Source: Spiractinospora alimapuensis
GTDB taxonomy: Bacteria > Actinomycetota > Actinomycetes > Streptosporangiales > Streptosporangiaceae
Assembly (NCBI RefSeq): GCF_018437505.1
Contig: NZ_CP072467.1
Span: 2,046,001 to 2,110,000 of the forward strand
Length of the DNA: 64,000 nucleotides
Direction: 5' to 3'
Position numbers and translations under genes: made by a program. This document shows, piece after piece, positions 7,650 through 15,874 of this stretch. Each line of letters begins with the position of its first letter. Position 1 is the stretch's first letter. Below the pieces are notes generated by a model that made no database searches, was not told the origin of the DNA, and worked only from the letters and a program-made list of their open reading frames with translations.

Positions 7650-9307
7650 CGGCCCGTCGCCGGAGCGGCCCGGAGTTCGACGCCGACTTCATCGTGGTCG
7701 GCGCGGGCTCGGCCGGATGCGTGCTGGCCGAACGCCTCTCGGCCGATCCGGACATCTCCGTCCTGCTCGTCGAGGCCGGAGGGCCGAACACCGCACCCCT
7801 GCTCCGGGTGCCCATGGCCTTCGCCCGAACCACGACCGACCCCCGCTTCGCCACGCACCACGCCGCCCACCTCACCGAACCCACGGACCGTATCGAGCCC
7901 TGGATCCGCGGCCGGGGACTCGGTGGGTCCAGCGCGATCAACGGCATGATGTACCTGCGGGGAGACGCGGCGGACTACGACGCGCTCGCGGGCCGCGGCT
8001 TCCCCGGGTTCACCTGGCCCGCGGCGCTCAGCGCCTTCCGCGCCATGGAGGACCACACCCTCGGTGGGTCCGCACTACGGGGTTCGGGCGGACCACTCCG
8101 GGTCCAGGCCGCTCCCCCGGTCGGTACGGTGTCCGAGGCCGTTCTCGAGGTGTCCAGCGCCATGGGTTGGCCACGTGTCGACGACGTCAACGCCGCCGAG
8201 GGCGCCAGGATCGGCCCCGTCCCCTCCACGATCGACCGCGGAACGCGGGTGAGCGCCGCCACCGCGTTCCTGCGACCCGCGCTGCGACGCCGCAACCTCA
8301 CCGTCCTCACCGACGCGCGGGTGGGACACCTCCTTCTCGACGCCGACCGTGGGCGGCGCGACCCCACGGAACGGGACTCCCACCCGGTTGGTGTCCGTGG
8401 TGTGGTCGTCCGGCGGCGAGGATCCACACGGGAACTGCGCTGCCGGCGCGAGGTCATCGTGGCCGCCGGCACCGTCGAGTCACCGTTGCTGCTGGAACGC
8501 TCCGGGATCGGCGACCCGGAGGTACTGCGGAACGCCGGCGTGGCACCGCGGGTCGCGAGTCCGCGCGTGGGCGAAGGCGTGGTCGAGCACCGCGCGGTGC
8601 CGGTGCGCGTTCGGTTGCGTCCGGGGCTCGGACGCAACGCGGCGCTGTCGTCCCGTATCGGACTCCTGCGCGGCGCGCTGCGCTACGCGGTGTCGGGTTC
8701 CGGCCCCCTGACGACCGGCCCCTACGATCTCGCCGCCTTCGTGTGTTCGGCGCCGGACGTGCCCCGCCCGGACGTCCTCTCCCTGTGGACCGCCATGTCG
8801 GCGGACCCCGGGGCCGAGCACCTGCGGGCCGCGCCCTACCCCGCGTTGACGGTCACGTCCTACCCGCTGCGTCCCACCACCGAGAGCTCGGTACATCTCA
8901 GCGGACCGGACCCCGCGGACCCGCCCGTGATCGAGGCGCGGTATCTGCGCACCCAGGAGGATCGCGACGTCAGCGAGGGTGTCCTGCACACGGTCCGCAC
9001 GGCTCTGGCCACCGGCCCGTTGTCCCACCTCGTCGCCGAGGAGGAGGCCCCCGGGCCGAACGTCGGTGCGGACGGAACGGCGTGGAGCTACGCGCTCGAC
9101 GCCGGTGGGGGCCTGTACCACGCTGTCGGGTCCTGCTCCGTCGCGTCCGGCGGGCAGGGGGTGGTCGACGACGAGCTGCGCGTCCGTGGCGTCGCGGGTC
9201 TGCGCGTCGTTGACGCCTCGGTCTTCCCGCGCCACGTCTCGGGTGGCACGGCGGCACCCGTCATGGCCTTGGCGTGGCACATGTCAGCCAGGATCCAGGA
9301 GTCCTGA
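7646..9307 (+). CDS. mftG: mycofactocin-associated GMC oxidoreductase MftG
   Basis: A 553-residue FAD-dependent GMC oxidoreductase. MftG is known from mycobacteria to pass electrons from reduced mycofactocin to the respiratory chain, which alcohol-oxidising strains need. The FAD site VVGAGSAGC is at residues 17-25. GMC signature 1 is GRGLGGSSAINGMMYLRG and signature 2 is GTVESPLLLERSGIG. The C-terminal catalytic region has YHAVGSCS and HVSGGTAAPVMALAW. The GTG start at 7646 overlaps the mftR stop (GTGA), so both are one transcription unit. No mycofactocin-dependent alcohol dehydrogenase was seen in this window. Confidence 0.93.
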   Translation: MTARRRSGPEFDADFIVVGAGSAGCVLAERLSADPDISVLLVEAGGPNTAPLLRVPMAFARTTTDPRFATHHAAHLTEPTDRIEPWIRGRGLGGSSAINGMMYLRGDAADYDALAGRGFPGFTWPAALSAFRAMEDHTLGGSALRGSGGPLRVQAAPPVGTVSEAVLEVSSAMGWPRVDDVNAAEGARIGPVPSTIDRGTRVSAATAFLRPALRRRNLTVLTDARVGHLLLDADRGRRDPTERDSHPVGVRGVVVRRRGSTRELRCRREVIVAAGTVESPLLLERSGIGDPEVLRNAGVAPRVASPRVGEGVVEHRAVPVRVRLRPGLGRNAALSSRIGLLRGALRYAVSGSGPLTTGPYDLAAFVCSAPDVPRPDVLSLWTAMSADPGAEHLRAAPYPALTVTSYPLRPTTESSVHLSGPDPADPPVIEARYLRTQEDRDVSEGVLHTVRTALATGPLSHLVAEEEAPGPNVGADGTAWSYALDAGGGLYHAVGSCSVASGGQGVVDDELRVRGVAGLRVVDASVFPRHVSGGTAAPVMALAWHMSARIQES

Positions 9308-9845
9308 CCCCAGCCCTCCCTTCGGCCGCTTCTTCGTGCCGCGTCACGACGCACAGTGGTCCATTATCGGAACGTTTCTACTACAACCCATAGTCGGCCG
9401 AAAAACATGGATGCCCTTCGCACAAACGTGCGGCCAGCGGGCTTTGGCGCCACATCCGGCAGATTTTCCCCGGAAAGACGCCGGGCGTACACAGAACACT
9501 CGTACAGCACCACCACACTGTGTGAGCGAATTCCGAACAACGCCACATCGGCCGACGATCGCACAGCGAACGGACTGGCCTTTATTTTCCCAGTTCATGC
9601 AATACTGACCCTGGGTCACGACAGCAGATACCACGATCCGCACACACCACACGCCACTCCGACCATCCAACTGATTACCGTCTGATCCTGTTTCCCGCTT
9701 CGGATACGCCATACGAACAGTTTTCTTTCGAAAAAACGCGATGCGCCCACCGTGGTGGCGATCTTGGGGGTAGGCAACCCAGATGCAATCTGTTTTCATG
9801 AATTGCCCTTGTCCGATTGCCACTGGGAACACGGAAAGCGGGACA
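9308..9845. other. 538-nt gene-poor region before the ABC importer operon
   Basis: No convincing gene. The sequence is clearly less GC-rich than its surroundings, with runs such as TTTTCTTTCGAAAAAA near 9721. Open frames here lack ribosome sites and actinomycete codon bias. CACAC-T-GTGTG at 9514-9524 is a short palindrome. I see neither a TPP riboswitch core nor a clear promoter, although the promoter of the operon starting at 9846 must lie here. No terminator hairpin was recognised just after mftG. Confidence 0.5.
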
Positions 9846-10646
9846 ATGAACGCCGACCCCACAGACGTCAAGGTGGCCATCACGAACGTCACGCGGACGT
9901 TCCCGGCACGCCACGGCGAACTGGTCGCGCTCCAGGACGTGTCACTGTCGATCGCCGACGGCGAGTTCGTCGCGATCGTCGGTCCCTCTGGATGCGGCAA
10001 GTCCACACTGCTGCGCATGGTCGCCGGCCTCGCCACCCCCACCGGGGGCACGGTGGAGGTGGTCCGCCGCGACAGCGAGCGGGAACCGAGCGCGATGGTG
10101 TTCCAGGAACACGCGCTCTTCCCGTGGCTGACGGTCGGCGACAACGTGTCGTTCGGGCCGAGGAACCGAGGGGTCAGCAAGGAGAACTGCCGCGCCATCG
10201 CCGAGGAGCAGCTCAGCCGGCTCGGCCTCGCCCAGTTCGCCGGCTACTACCCTCACCAACTGTCCGGTGGCATGAAACAGCGGGTCGGCATCGCGCGCGC
10301 CATGGCCCAGGACGCCGAGATCCTCCTGATGGACGAACCGCTCGGGGCGTTGGACGCCCAGACTCGGACCCTCCTGCAGGACCAGATCCTCCAACTGCGC
10401 CAGGAGTCCCGGCCGACCGCGATGTACGTGACCCACGCGATCGACGAAGCGATCTTCCTCGCCGACCGGGTCATCCTGATGAGCGCGCGGCCGGGTCGGG
10501 TGACCGAGGAGATCACCGTCCCCTTCCCCTCGGAGCGCGGCCCCGAGGTCCGGGGCACCGCGGAGTTCGCCCGACTCACCCAGGAGATCTGGGACCACCT
10601 GCACCACGAGGTGGAGACCGCGATGGCCGAGGAGGCCAGACGATGA
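9846..10646 (+). CDS. ABC transporter ATPase (SsuB/TauB family)
   Basis: A 266-residue ATP-binding subunit of a nitrate/sulfonate/NMT1-type importer. Walker A is GPSGCGKST, the Q-loop lies in FQEHALFPW, the signature is LSGGMKQRVGIARAM, Walker B is ILLMDEPLGALD, and the switch His is in YVTHAID. The ATG at 9846 gives the usual N-terminus (MNADPTDVKVAITNV); an ATG at 9783 would add 21 unlikely residues. The 3' end overlaps the first permease gene as ATGA. The substrate is unknown; members of this family carry sulfonates, taurine, pyrimidine precursors or aromatic acids. Confidence 0.92.
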   Translation: MNADPTDVKVAITNVTRTFPARHGELVALQDVSLSIADGEFVAIVGPSGCGKSTLLRMVAGLATPTGGTVEVVRRDSEREPSAMVFQEHALFPWLTVGDNVSFGPRNRGVSKENCRAIAEEQLSRLGLAQFAGYYPHQLSGGMKQRVGIARAMAQDAEILLMDEPLGALDAQTRTLLQDQILQLRQESRPTAMYVTHAIDEAIFLADRVILMSARPGRVTEEITVPFPSERGPEVRGTAEFARLTQEIWDHLHHEVETAMAEEARR

Positions 10647-11500
10647 GCGTGGCGACCTCCCCCAGGGGGTCCGCGCCGCCCACCGGAGCACGCGGCACCC
10701 GGCGAGGCCGGGACACCTCCGCACGCGCCCTCCAGCGATGGCCGGTGGTCGTGGGCCCGCTGGTGCTGCTCCTCGCCTGGGAGATCGCCAGTCGCACCGA
10801 GGTGATCCCGTCGATCTTCTATCCCGCGCCCACCACGATCGCCACCGAGTTGCCGATCCTCTTCGACGCCTCCGAGGACGGCCTGCGGGCCGACCTGATC
10901 ACCACGGTGCGGCGACTACTGCTGACCGCGGGCCTCTCCGCGGTGTTCGGGATCGGCGCGGGCCTGGTGATCTCGGTGTCGCGCTGGTTGAAGGACGGTG
11001 TCGAGCCCGTCCTGGCCTTCCTCTACCCGATCCCGACCCTGCTCTTCCTCCCGCTGCTCTCCTTCGTCCTGGGCCGCGGCGAGTTCGTGATCATCCTGAC
11101 CGCGGTCGTCACCCCGATGATCATCCTGACCCTCTACACGGCCGCCGGGGTGCGTGGCATCGCGCCGGTGCTGCTCGAGGTCGCCCACAACTACGGCGCC
11201 CGCGGGCCCCGACTGTTCCTTCGCGTCCTGCTCCCCGGGGCTCTCACCTCGGTCATCGCCGGATTCCGCATCGCGTTGGGCTACGCGTTGATCACCGTGG
11301 TCGCGGTGGAGATGGTGGGGGCGAACGACGGCCTGGGCCAGGTGTTGTGGGCCAGTTGGCAGGTGCTGGCGGTCACCGACATGTACGTGGCGCTCGTCGC
11401 CGTCGCCGTCCTCGGCCTACTGAGTTCGGTCGGGTTCGGCCTGCTCGCGAACCGCCTCGTCCCGTGGAGCCAGGACCGACCGTCCGGAGGGAAGCGATGA
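10643..11500 (+). CDS. ABC transporter permease 1 (SsuC/TauC-like)
   Basis: A 285-residue inner-membrane permease with about six hydrophobic helices. A 30-residue polar N-terminus precedes the first helix (VVVGPLVLLLAWEIA). The cytoplasmic EAA loop is seen as LEVAHNYGARGPRLFLRVLLPGA. The start ATG overlaps the ATPase stop and the end overlaps the second permease start (ATGA at both ends). Many SsuABC-type importers use one permease as a homodimer; having two different permease genes here suggests a heterodimer. Confidence 0.9.
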   Translation: MSVATSPRGSAPPTGARGTRRGRDTSARALQRWPVVVGPLVLLLAWEIASRTEVIPSIFYPAPTTIATELPILFDASEDGLRADLITTVRRLLLTAGLSAVFGIGAGLVISVSRWLKDGVEPVLAFLYPIPTLLFLPLLSFVLGRGEFVIILTAVVTPMIILTLYTAAGVRGIAPVLLEVAHNYGARGPRLFLRVLLPGALTSVIAGFRIALGYALITVVAVEMVGANDGLGQVLWASWQVLAVTDMYVALVAVAVLGLLSSVGFGLLANRLVPWSQDRPSGGKR

Positions 11501-12303
11501 GCGCGCGTGTGAACGAGTCGAGGCTCCGCGCCCGACTCCCCAGGATCGTCGGACCGTTGGTCATCGCCCTGGCCTGGGAGGCCCTCACCCGCACCGAGGT
11601 CCTCGATCCGCGGTTCTTCGTCCCGGTGACCACCATTCTGCGGACGATGGGTGAGATGGCGGCCAGCGGAGTTCTGGCCAGCGAGGTCGCGGTCACGCTG
11701 CAACGCCTGGGGCTCGGTTTCGCCGGCGCCGCCATCGGCGGTGTGGTCCTCGGGGTCGCGACCGGTGTGTCCCGAACGATCAACCTGCTGTTCCGGCCGA
11801 TCATCGACACGATCTATCCGATCCCGAAGGTCGCCCTCCTCCCCCTGCTCATCATCATGGTCGGCATCGGTGAACCCGCCTTCGTCCTGACGGCGTTCAT
11901 GACGGCGATCTTCCAGATCGTGATCAGCGTCGCCGCGGGGGTTCGCGACGTCGACCCCCTGCTCATCGAGGCCGGACGAACCTACGGAGCGACCGGCTGG
12001 CGCTTCTACTGGCGCGTCCTCATCCCGGGGATGTTGCCCTCACTGCTGCACGGACTGCGCATCGGCATGGGCATGTGCCTCATCACCGTGATCGCCGTGG
12101 AGTTCGTGGCCGCCAACTCCGGCGTCGGCAACATCGTGCACCTGTCCTGGCAACAGATGCAGGTGCCGGAGATGTACGTGGGACTCGTCGTGGCGGGGTT
12201 GCTGGGACATCTCATCAGCCTCCTGTTCTCCCTGATCGAACGCGTGGCGCTGCCCTGGCGCCAGTCGCGGAGCGCGGTCATGAGCGCCCAGACCGGCGGC
12301 TGA
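11497..12303 (+). CDS. ABC transporter permease 2 (SsuC/TauC-like)
   Basis: A 268-residue permease paralogous to the preceding gene. It has an N-terminal helix (RIVGPLVIALAWEAL), further hydrophobic segments, and the EAA-loop motif IEAGRTYGATGWRFYWRVLIPG. Translation starts inside the stop of permease 1 (ATGA). It probably pairs with permease 1 to form the membrane channel for the lipoprotein encoded 50 nt downstream. Confidence 0.9.
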   Translation: MSARVNESRLRARLPRIVGPLVIALAWEALTRTEVLDPRFFVPVTTILRTMGEMAASGVLASEVAVTLQRLGLGFAGAAIGGVVLGVATGVSRTINLLFRPIIDTIYPIPKVALLPLLIIMVGIGEPAFVLTAFMTAIFQIVISVAAGVRDVDPLLIEAGRTYGATGWRFYWRVLIPGMLPSLLHGLRIGMGMCLITVIAVEFVAANSGVGNIVHLSWQQMQVPEMYVGLVVAGLLGHLISLLFSLIERVALPWRQSRSAVMSAQTGG

Positions 12304-12353
12304 CGCGTGGATCACCAAAAGGGCACGCCGTACTAAGACCGAAGGGAAGTCCA

Positions 12354-13424
12354 ATGAGACCAGCGCGCACGAACACCACGGGGACGGCAGGGTCGAGGAC
12401 CGGGGCCGGCGTCGCCGGCGCGGTGCGCGGGCGACGGGCGGCGGTGTGCGCGTCGGCGGCCGTCGTCCTGGTCGCGGCCTCCGCGTGTTCCTCGGGTGGC
12501 GACGGTGACGAACCAGTCCGGGTCGGCTACATCGGCACGTCGTCCTTCGCCCCCCTGTGGGTGACGGCGGAGCTCTTCGCCGAGGAGCACGGGCTCGAGG
12601 TCGAGCTGGAGGAGTTCCCCAGCGGCTCGGAGATCCTCACCAACATCACCACCGGAAACCTGGACGCCGGCGGGGTCGGCATCGGGGCCGCGTCCTACAA
12701 CGCCTTCGACGAGGACCTGCCCTTCGTGAACGTGGCGCCACAGCACGGCGGCTACACCGAGGACTACTTCGCGTTCTCCGCCACGGTCACCGACGCCGAC
12801 GGTGCCGCGGAGCTCGGCGACGACATGTCGGACCTCGCCGGGGAGACGTTCGCGGTGAACTCTCCCGGCGTCGTCACCGACTGGATGCTCGGCGACGCGT
12901 TGGAGCGGGCCGGTCTGGACTACGACGACGTCGAAGTGGAGACCATGCCGTTCCCCGACATGGTCCCCGCGCTCGCCAGCGGTGCGGTGGCCGGCGCGGT
13001 GCTGTCGGAGCCCTTCACCACCCGCGCTGAGGAGGACGGGTCCGCCTACCGTCCGTGGGAGACCCCCGAGGAGGAGGGCGTTCCCCTGACCTCGCTGACG
13101 TACAACAGCATGTGGGCCGAGAGCGACCCGGAGACCGCGGAGGCCTTCATGGCCGCCTACCACGACGCGGCCCTGCACATCGACGAGGTGGGGTGGGAGG
13201 ACGACGAGATCCTCGAGATCATCGGTGAGTACACCGGTCAGGATCCCGAGAGCGTCCGCGGTACACGGCACCACGTCTTCCCCACCGACCTGAGCGTCGA
13301 CATGGACAAGGTGAACGAACTGCAGGCCTTCTACTCCGAGATCGGGGAGCTGCAGTACGACGGTCTGATCGACGACGAGGAGATGTGGGACTTCAGCTAC
13401 CGCGACGCGGTTCTGGGGGACTGA
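12354..13424 (+). CDS. NMT1/THI5-like substrate-binding lipoprotein
   Basis: A 356-residue exported substrate-binding protein of the SsuA/TauA/NMT1 class. It has a long basic N-terminus, a hydrophobic stretch and a lipobox-like ASAC with Cys at about 45, so it is likely anchored to the outer face of the membrane. The mature part starts with VRVGYIGTSSFAPLWV and shows ITTGNLDAGGVGIG and LASGAVAGAVLSEPF, typical of this fold. The ATG at 12354 follows GAAGGGAAG. It is the last gene of the importer operon and is followed by a strong hairpin. The ligand cannot be read from the sequence. Confidence 0.9.
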   Translation: MRPARTNTTGTAGSRTGAGVAGAVRGRRAAVCASAAVVLVAASACSSGGDGDEPVRVGYIGTSSFAPLWVTAELFAEEHGLEVELEEFPSGSEILTNITTGNLDAGGVGIGAASYNAFDEDLPFVNVAPQHGGYTEDYFAFSATVTDADGAAELGDDMSDLAGETFAVNSPGVVTDWMLGDALERAGLDYDDVEVETMPFPDMVPALASGAVAGAVLSEPFTTRAEEDGSAYRPWETPEEEGVPLTSLTYNSMWAESDPETAEAFMAAYHDAALHIDEVGWEDDEILEIIGEYTGQDPESVRGTRHHVFPTDLSVDMDKVNELQAFYSEIGELQYDGLIDDEEMWDFSYRDAVLGD

Positions 13425-13431
13425 CTCAGTC

Positions 13432-13469
13432 CCGGCCCGTGGGGGACGCTTCGCTCCCCCACGGGCCGG
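13432..13469. terminator. bidirectional terminator hairpin
   Basis: Perfect 15-bp stem CCGGCCCGTGGGGGA / TCCCCCACGGGCCGG with loop CGCTTCGC, between the convergent lipoprotein gene (ends 13424) and methyltransferase gene (ends 13485). There is no T-run on either side, as is common for actinomycete hairpins. Confidence 0.85.
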
Positions 13470-13484
13470 CATCGGAACCGGGGG

Positions 13485-14369
13485 TCAGGGCTTGCGCAGT
13501 ACACCGCCGTACTCGTAGATGGACTTCCGCTGCTGGGAGGCCCCCAGGAAGGGGCGTAGCGACGCGTCCACCTCGATCGGCCCCTGGGTCGGATCGGGGC
13601 GCCACTGACCGATGTCGCACAACCCGGGGTCCGCCGCGTCCAGGTCGCCCACCCACGCGTCGAGCGCGGCCGGGGTACGGGTCCGCATCGCGAGCCCGAA
13701 CTCGTAGGCGTGGTCCGTGGCGGCCCGCGCGGTCTCCTCCTCGTCCGCGACGACCAGCGTGATCGCGAGGTGGCTTCCGGGCACGACCAGGTCGAGGGGC
13801 GTTCGGATCGCCCGCAGCGCGTCGGCGTCCTCCGGGATGTGGTGCGGGATGCTGAACATCAGCACGCCGACGGGTTCGGAGAAGTCGATGAGACGCCGCA
13901 CCTCGTCGCCGTGCAGCAGGGACTCCGGGTCGGTCATGTCCGCCTGGATGACGGTGGTGTTCTCGTCCTTGTCCAGGATCGCGCGGCCGTGCGCCAACAC
14001 GATCGGGTCGTGGTCCACGTAGACGACGCGGGCGTCCGGCTGGAACTCCTGGGCGACGTCGTGCACGTTGTTCTGGGTGGGCAGTCCGCTGCCAAGGTCG
14101 AGGAACTGCTTGAGTCCCACGTCGCGCGCGAGGTAACGCACCGCGCGGTAGAGGAACCGACGGTTCTCGTGTGCGATGTCCAGGCTCTCCGGAAACGCCT
14201 TGAAGCCCTCGACGCAGAACTCCCGGTCCACGGCGAAGTTGTCCTTGCCGCCGAGGGTGAAGTCGTAACACCGTGCCGCGGTGGGCCGGTCGGACTGGAT
14301 CTCGGGCGGGTACTCGGACGGGTCGTGCGTGCGCGCCGCGTCCTTCATGAAGTCGTTCGGTTTGGTCAT
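13485..14369 (-). CDS. SAM-dependent methyltransferase, DUF574 family
   Basis: A 294-residue protein of the DUF574 (Methyltransf_19) family that is greatly expanded in actinomycetes. Family features: ARCYDFTLGGKDNFAVDREF near residue 32, QFLDLGSGLPTQNNVHDVAQ around 88-107 (SAM-binding loop), and VVYVDHDPIVLAHGRAIL. The C-terminus contains SIYEYGGVLRKP. Substrates of this family are mostly unknown. It stands alone on the minus strand between a terminator hairpin and a 174-nt gap. Family assignment is firm; biological role is not known. Confidence 0.92.
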   Translation of the reverse strand: MTKPNDFMKDAARTHDPSEYPPEIQSDRPTAARCYDFTLGGKDNFAVDREFCVEGFKAFPESLDIAHENRRFLYRAVRYLARDVGLKQFLDLGSGLPTQNNVHDVAQEFQPDARVVYVDHDPIVLAHGRAILDKDENTTVIQADMTDPESLLHGDEVRRLIDFSEPVGVLMFSIPHHIPEDADALRAIRTPLDLVVPGSHLAITLVVADEEETARAATDHAYEFGLAMRTRTPAALDAWVGDLDAADPGLCDIGQWRPDPTQGPIEVDASLRPFLGASQQRKSIYEYGGVLRKP

Positions 14370-14543
14370 CGGACTCCTTCACCGTGGGGGGTTGGTCGCC
14401 CAGGTTAGTCCGAATCGCGACACGGAATCGCCCGCGAGTGCGGGGATCCGCGCCCCCAACGGCTCTCGCCGCCGGCCCACCAGGAGGCGGACGCCCCGAC
14501 CGGCACGGACGCCGGCGGCGGGACGTTCCGATCGGGAGGTTCC

Positions 14544-15767
14544 TCAGAGGAAGGCTCGCCCCTCCCCCCGGTAGGTGGGGGCCTCCCCGACGATCCTGCC
14601 TCCCCGGACGAGATACAGGACGTTCACGCGCTCGGCCAACTCCCCCGCCTTGGCGTGGCGGAACCACACGCGATCCGCCAGTCCCAGCCGGTCGGCCGCG
14701 GGGCCGCGCAACGGGGTCTGAACCTCGCCCGCTCCCTCCGCGCCGGTGTAGCGCAACCGGCCCGGGTGGGCGATGGTCGGGAGCCGGTCCCAGCCCGGTA
14801 CGCCGGAGGCGACCCATCCCCCGCCGAGGGTCGTGACGACGCCCGGCGCGGGTCGTCGTACCACCGGCAGGGCGAAGAAGGCCGCCGGGCGTGGCCGAAA
14901 CGACCGGTAGGTGTCGAACAGGCCGGGGCCGTAGAGCCCCGATCCCGCCGCCACCTCGGTGACGCGGGGTTCCGGCGCGGTGCGATCCACGCTGCCCGTC
15001 CCACCGCCGTTGACGAACTCCAGTGGCGACACGGCTCGCACCGCGGCGACGGTCTCGGCACGACGCCGCGCCAGTTCCTTGCCCGACGCCCACTGCATCG
15101 CGCGTACGGCCAGGCCCTGAAGTGGAGCGCCCGGTGGGGCGTCGCCCACGCCGGCGATCTGCGCCTCGTAGGCCATCAGACCGACGAGGCGCATCCCCGG
15201 TCGACGGTCGATCTCCTGAGCGAGGGCGACGGCGTCGGCGGGTGTGCGCAGCGGTGAGCGGCGCGCACCGAGGTGCACCCGGCCGCCGGCCAGTCGCAGG
15301 GAGGCGTCGAGGTCCAGGCAGAGTCTCACGGGGTGGTCGGGGCTGGGCCGTGCCCGCTCGGCGATGAGGTCGAGGTGGTCAACGGAGTCGACCATCAGGG
15401 TGACGCGAGCGGCCAGGTCGGGATCCGCGGCGAGGGTCCGCAGGGACTCCCCGGCGACGGAGGGGTAGGCGACCAGGACGTCGTCGTGGTCCTGGGCCAG
15501 CCACAGTGCCTCGGGCAGTGTGAACGCCATGACGCCGCTGAAGCCGGGACGGTCGAGGGCCGACCCGAGGAGCTCGCGGCACCGCACCGACTTGCTGGCG
15601 ACCCGGATGGGTTTGCCCAGGGCCCGCGACCGCAGGGACGCCGCGTTCGCGTCGTAGGCGTCCAGGTCGACGACGGCGAACGGGGGTTCCACATCGGCGG
15701 TGGCCGCGAGGAGTTGGTGGAAGTAGGACTCTCGCGCCTGCCGGTGGGGGCCGCTGGATGGGCTCAT
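14544..15767 (-). CDS. alanine racemase-fold amino acid deaminase/aldolase
   Basis: A 407-residue PLP enzyme of the alanine racemase N-terminal (D-threonine aldolase-like) fold. The barrel begins with PPFAVVDLDAYDANAASL, and the likely PLP lysine is in IRVASKSVRC. Other landmarks are VRLCLDLDASLRLAGG, FVNGGGTGSVDR and AGSGLYGPGLFDTY. The ATG at 15767 follows GGGGAT; the in-frame codon at 15800 has no ribosome site. It is divergent from the FAD-linked lactone oxidase gene 107 nt away, a neighbourhood I recall from Streptomyces genomes. The exact substrate is unknown. Confidence 0.87.
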   Translation of the reverse strand: MSPSSGPHRQARESYFHQLLAATADVEPPFAVVDLDAYDANAASLRSRALGKPIRVASKSVRCRELLGSALDRPGFSGVMAFTLPEALWLAQDHDDVLVAYPSVAGESLRTLAADPDLAARVTLMVDSVDHLDLIAERARPSPDHPVRLCLDLDASLRLAGGRVHLGARRSPLRTPADAVALAQEIDRRPGMRLVGLMAYEAQIAGVGDAPPGAPLQGLAVRAMQWASGKELARRRAETVAAVRAVSPLEFVNGGGTGSVDRTAPEPRVTEVAAGSGLYGPGLFDTYRSFRPRPAAFFALPVVRRPAPGVVTTLGGGWVASGVPGWDRLPTIAHPGRLRYTGAEGAGEVQTPLRGPAADRLGLADRVWFRHAKAGELAERVNVLYLVRGGRIVGEAPTYRGEGRAFL

Positions 15768-15874
15768 GACATCCCCAAGTCTCGACGGTTCGGTGGCCAA
15801 CAGTGTAGGAACAGTAGGGACTGTGCCCCGGAGCGCTGGATCTCCAACGCGTCCCCGGCGGAGAGGGAGCGGCG

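Noticed and set aside
9344-9845. Minus-strand open frame in the low-GC region before the ABC importer
   Set aside because: Its N-terminal part is antisense to the ATPase gene, and it has no recognisable domain or codon bias.
9700-9845. Possible TPP riboswitch before an NMT1-like importer
   Set aside because: The conserved CTGAGA and ACCTGA-type elements are not present.
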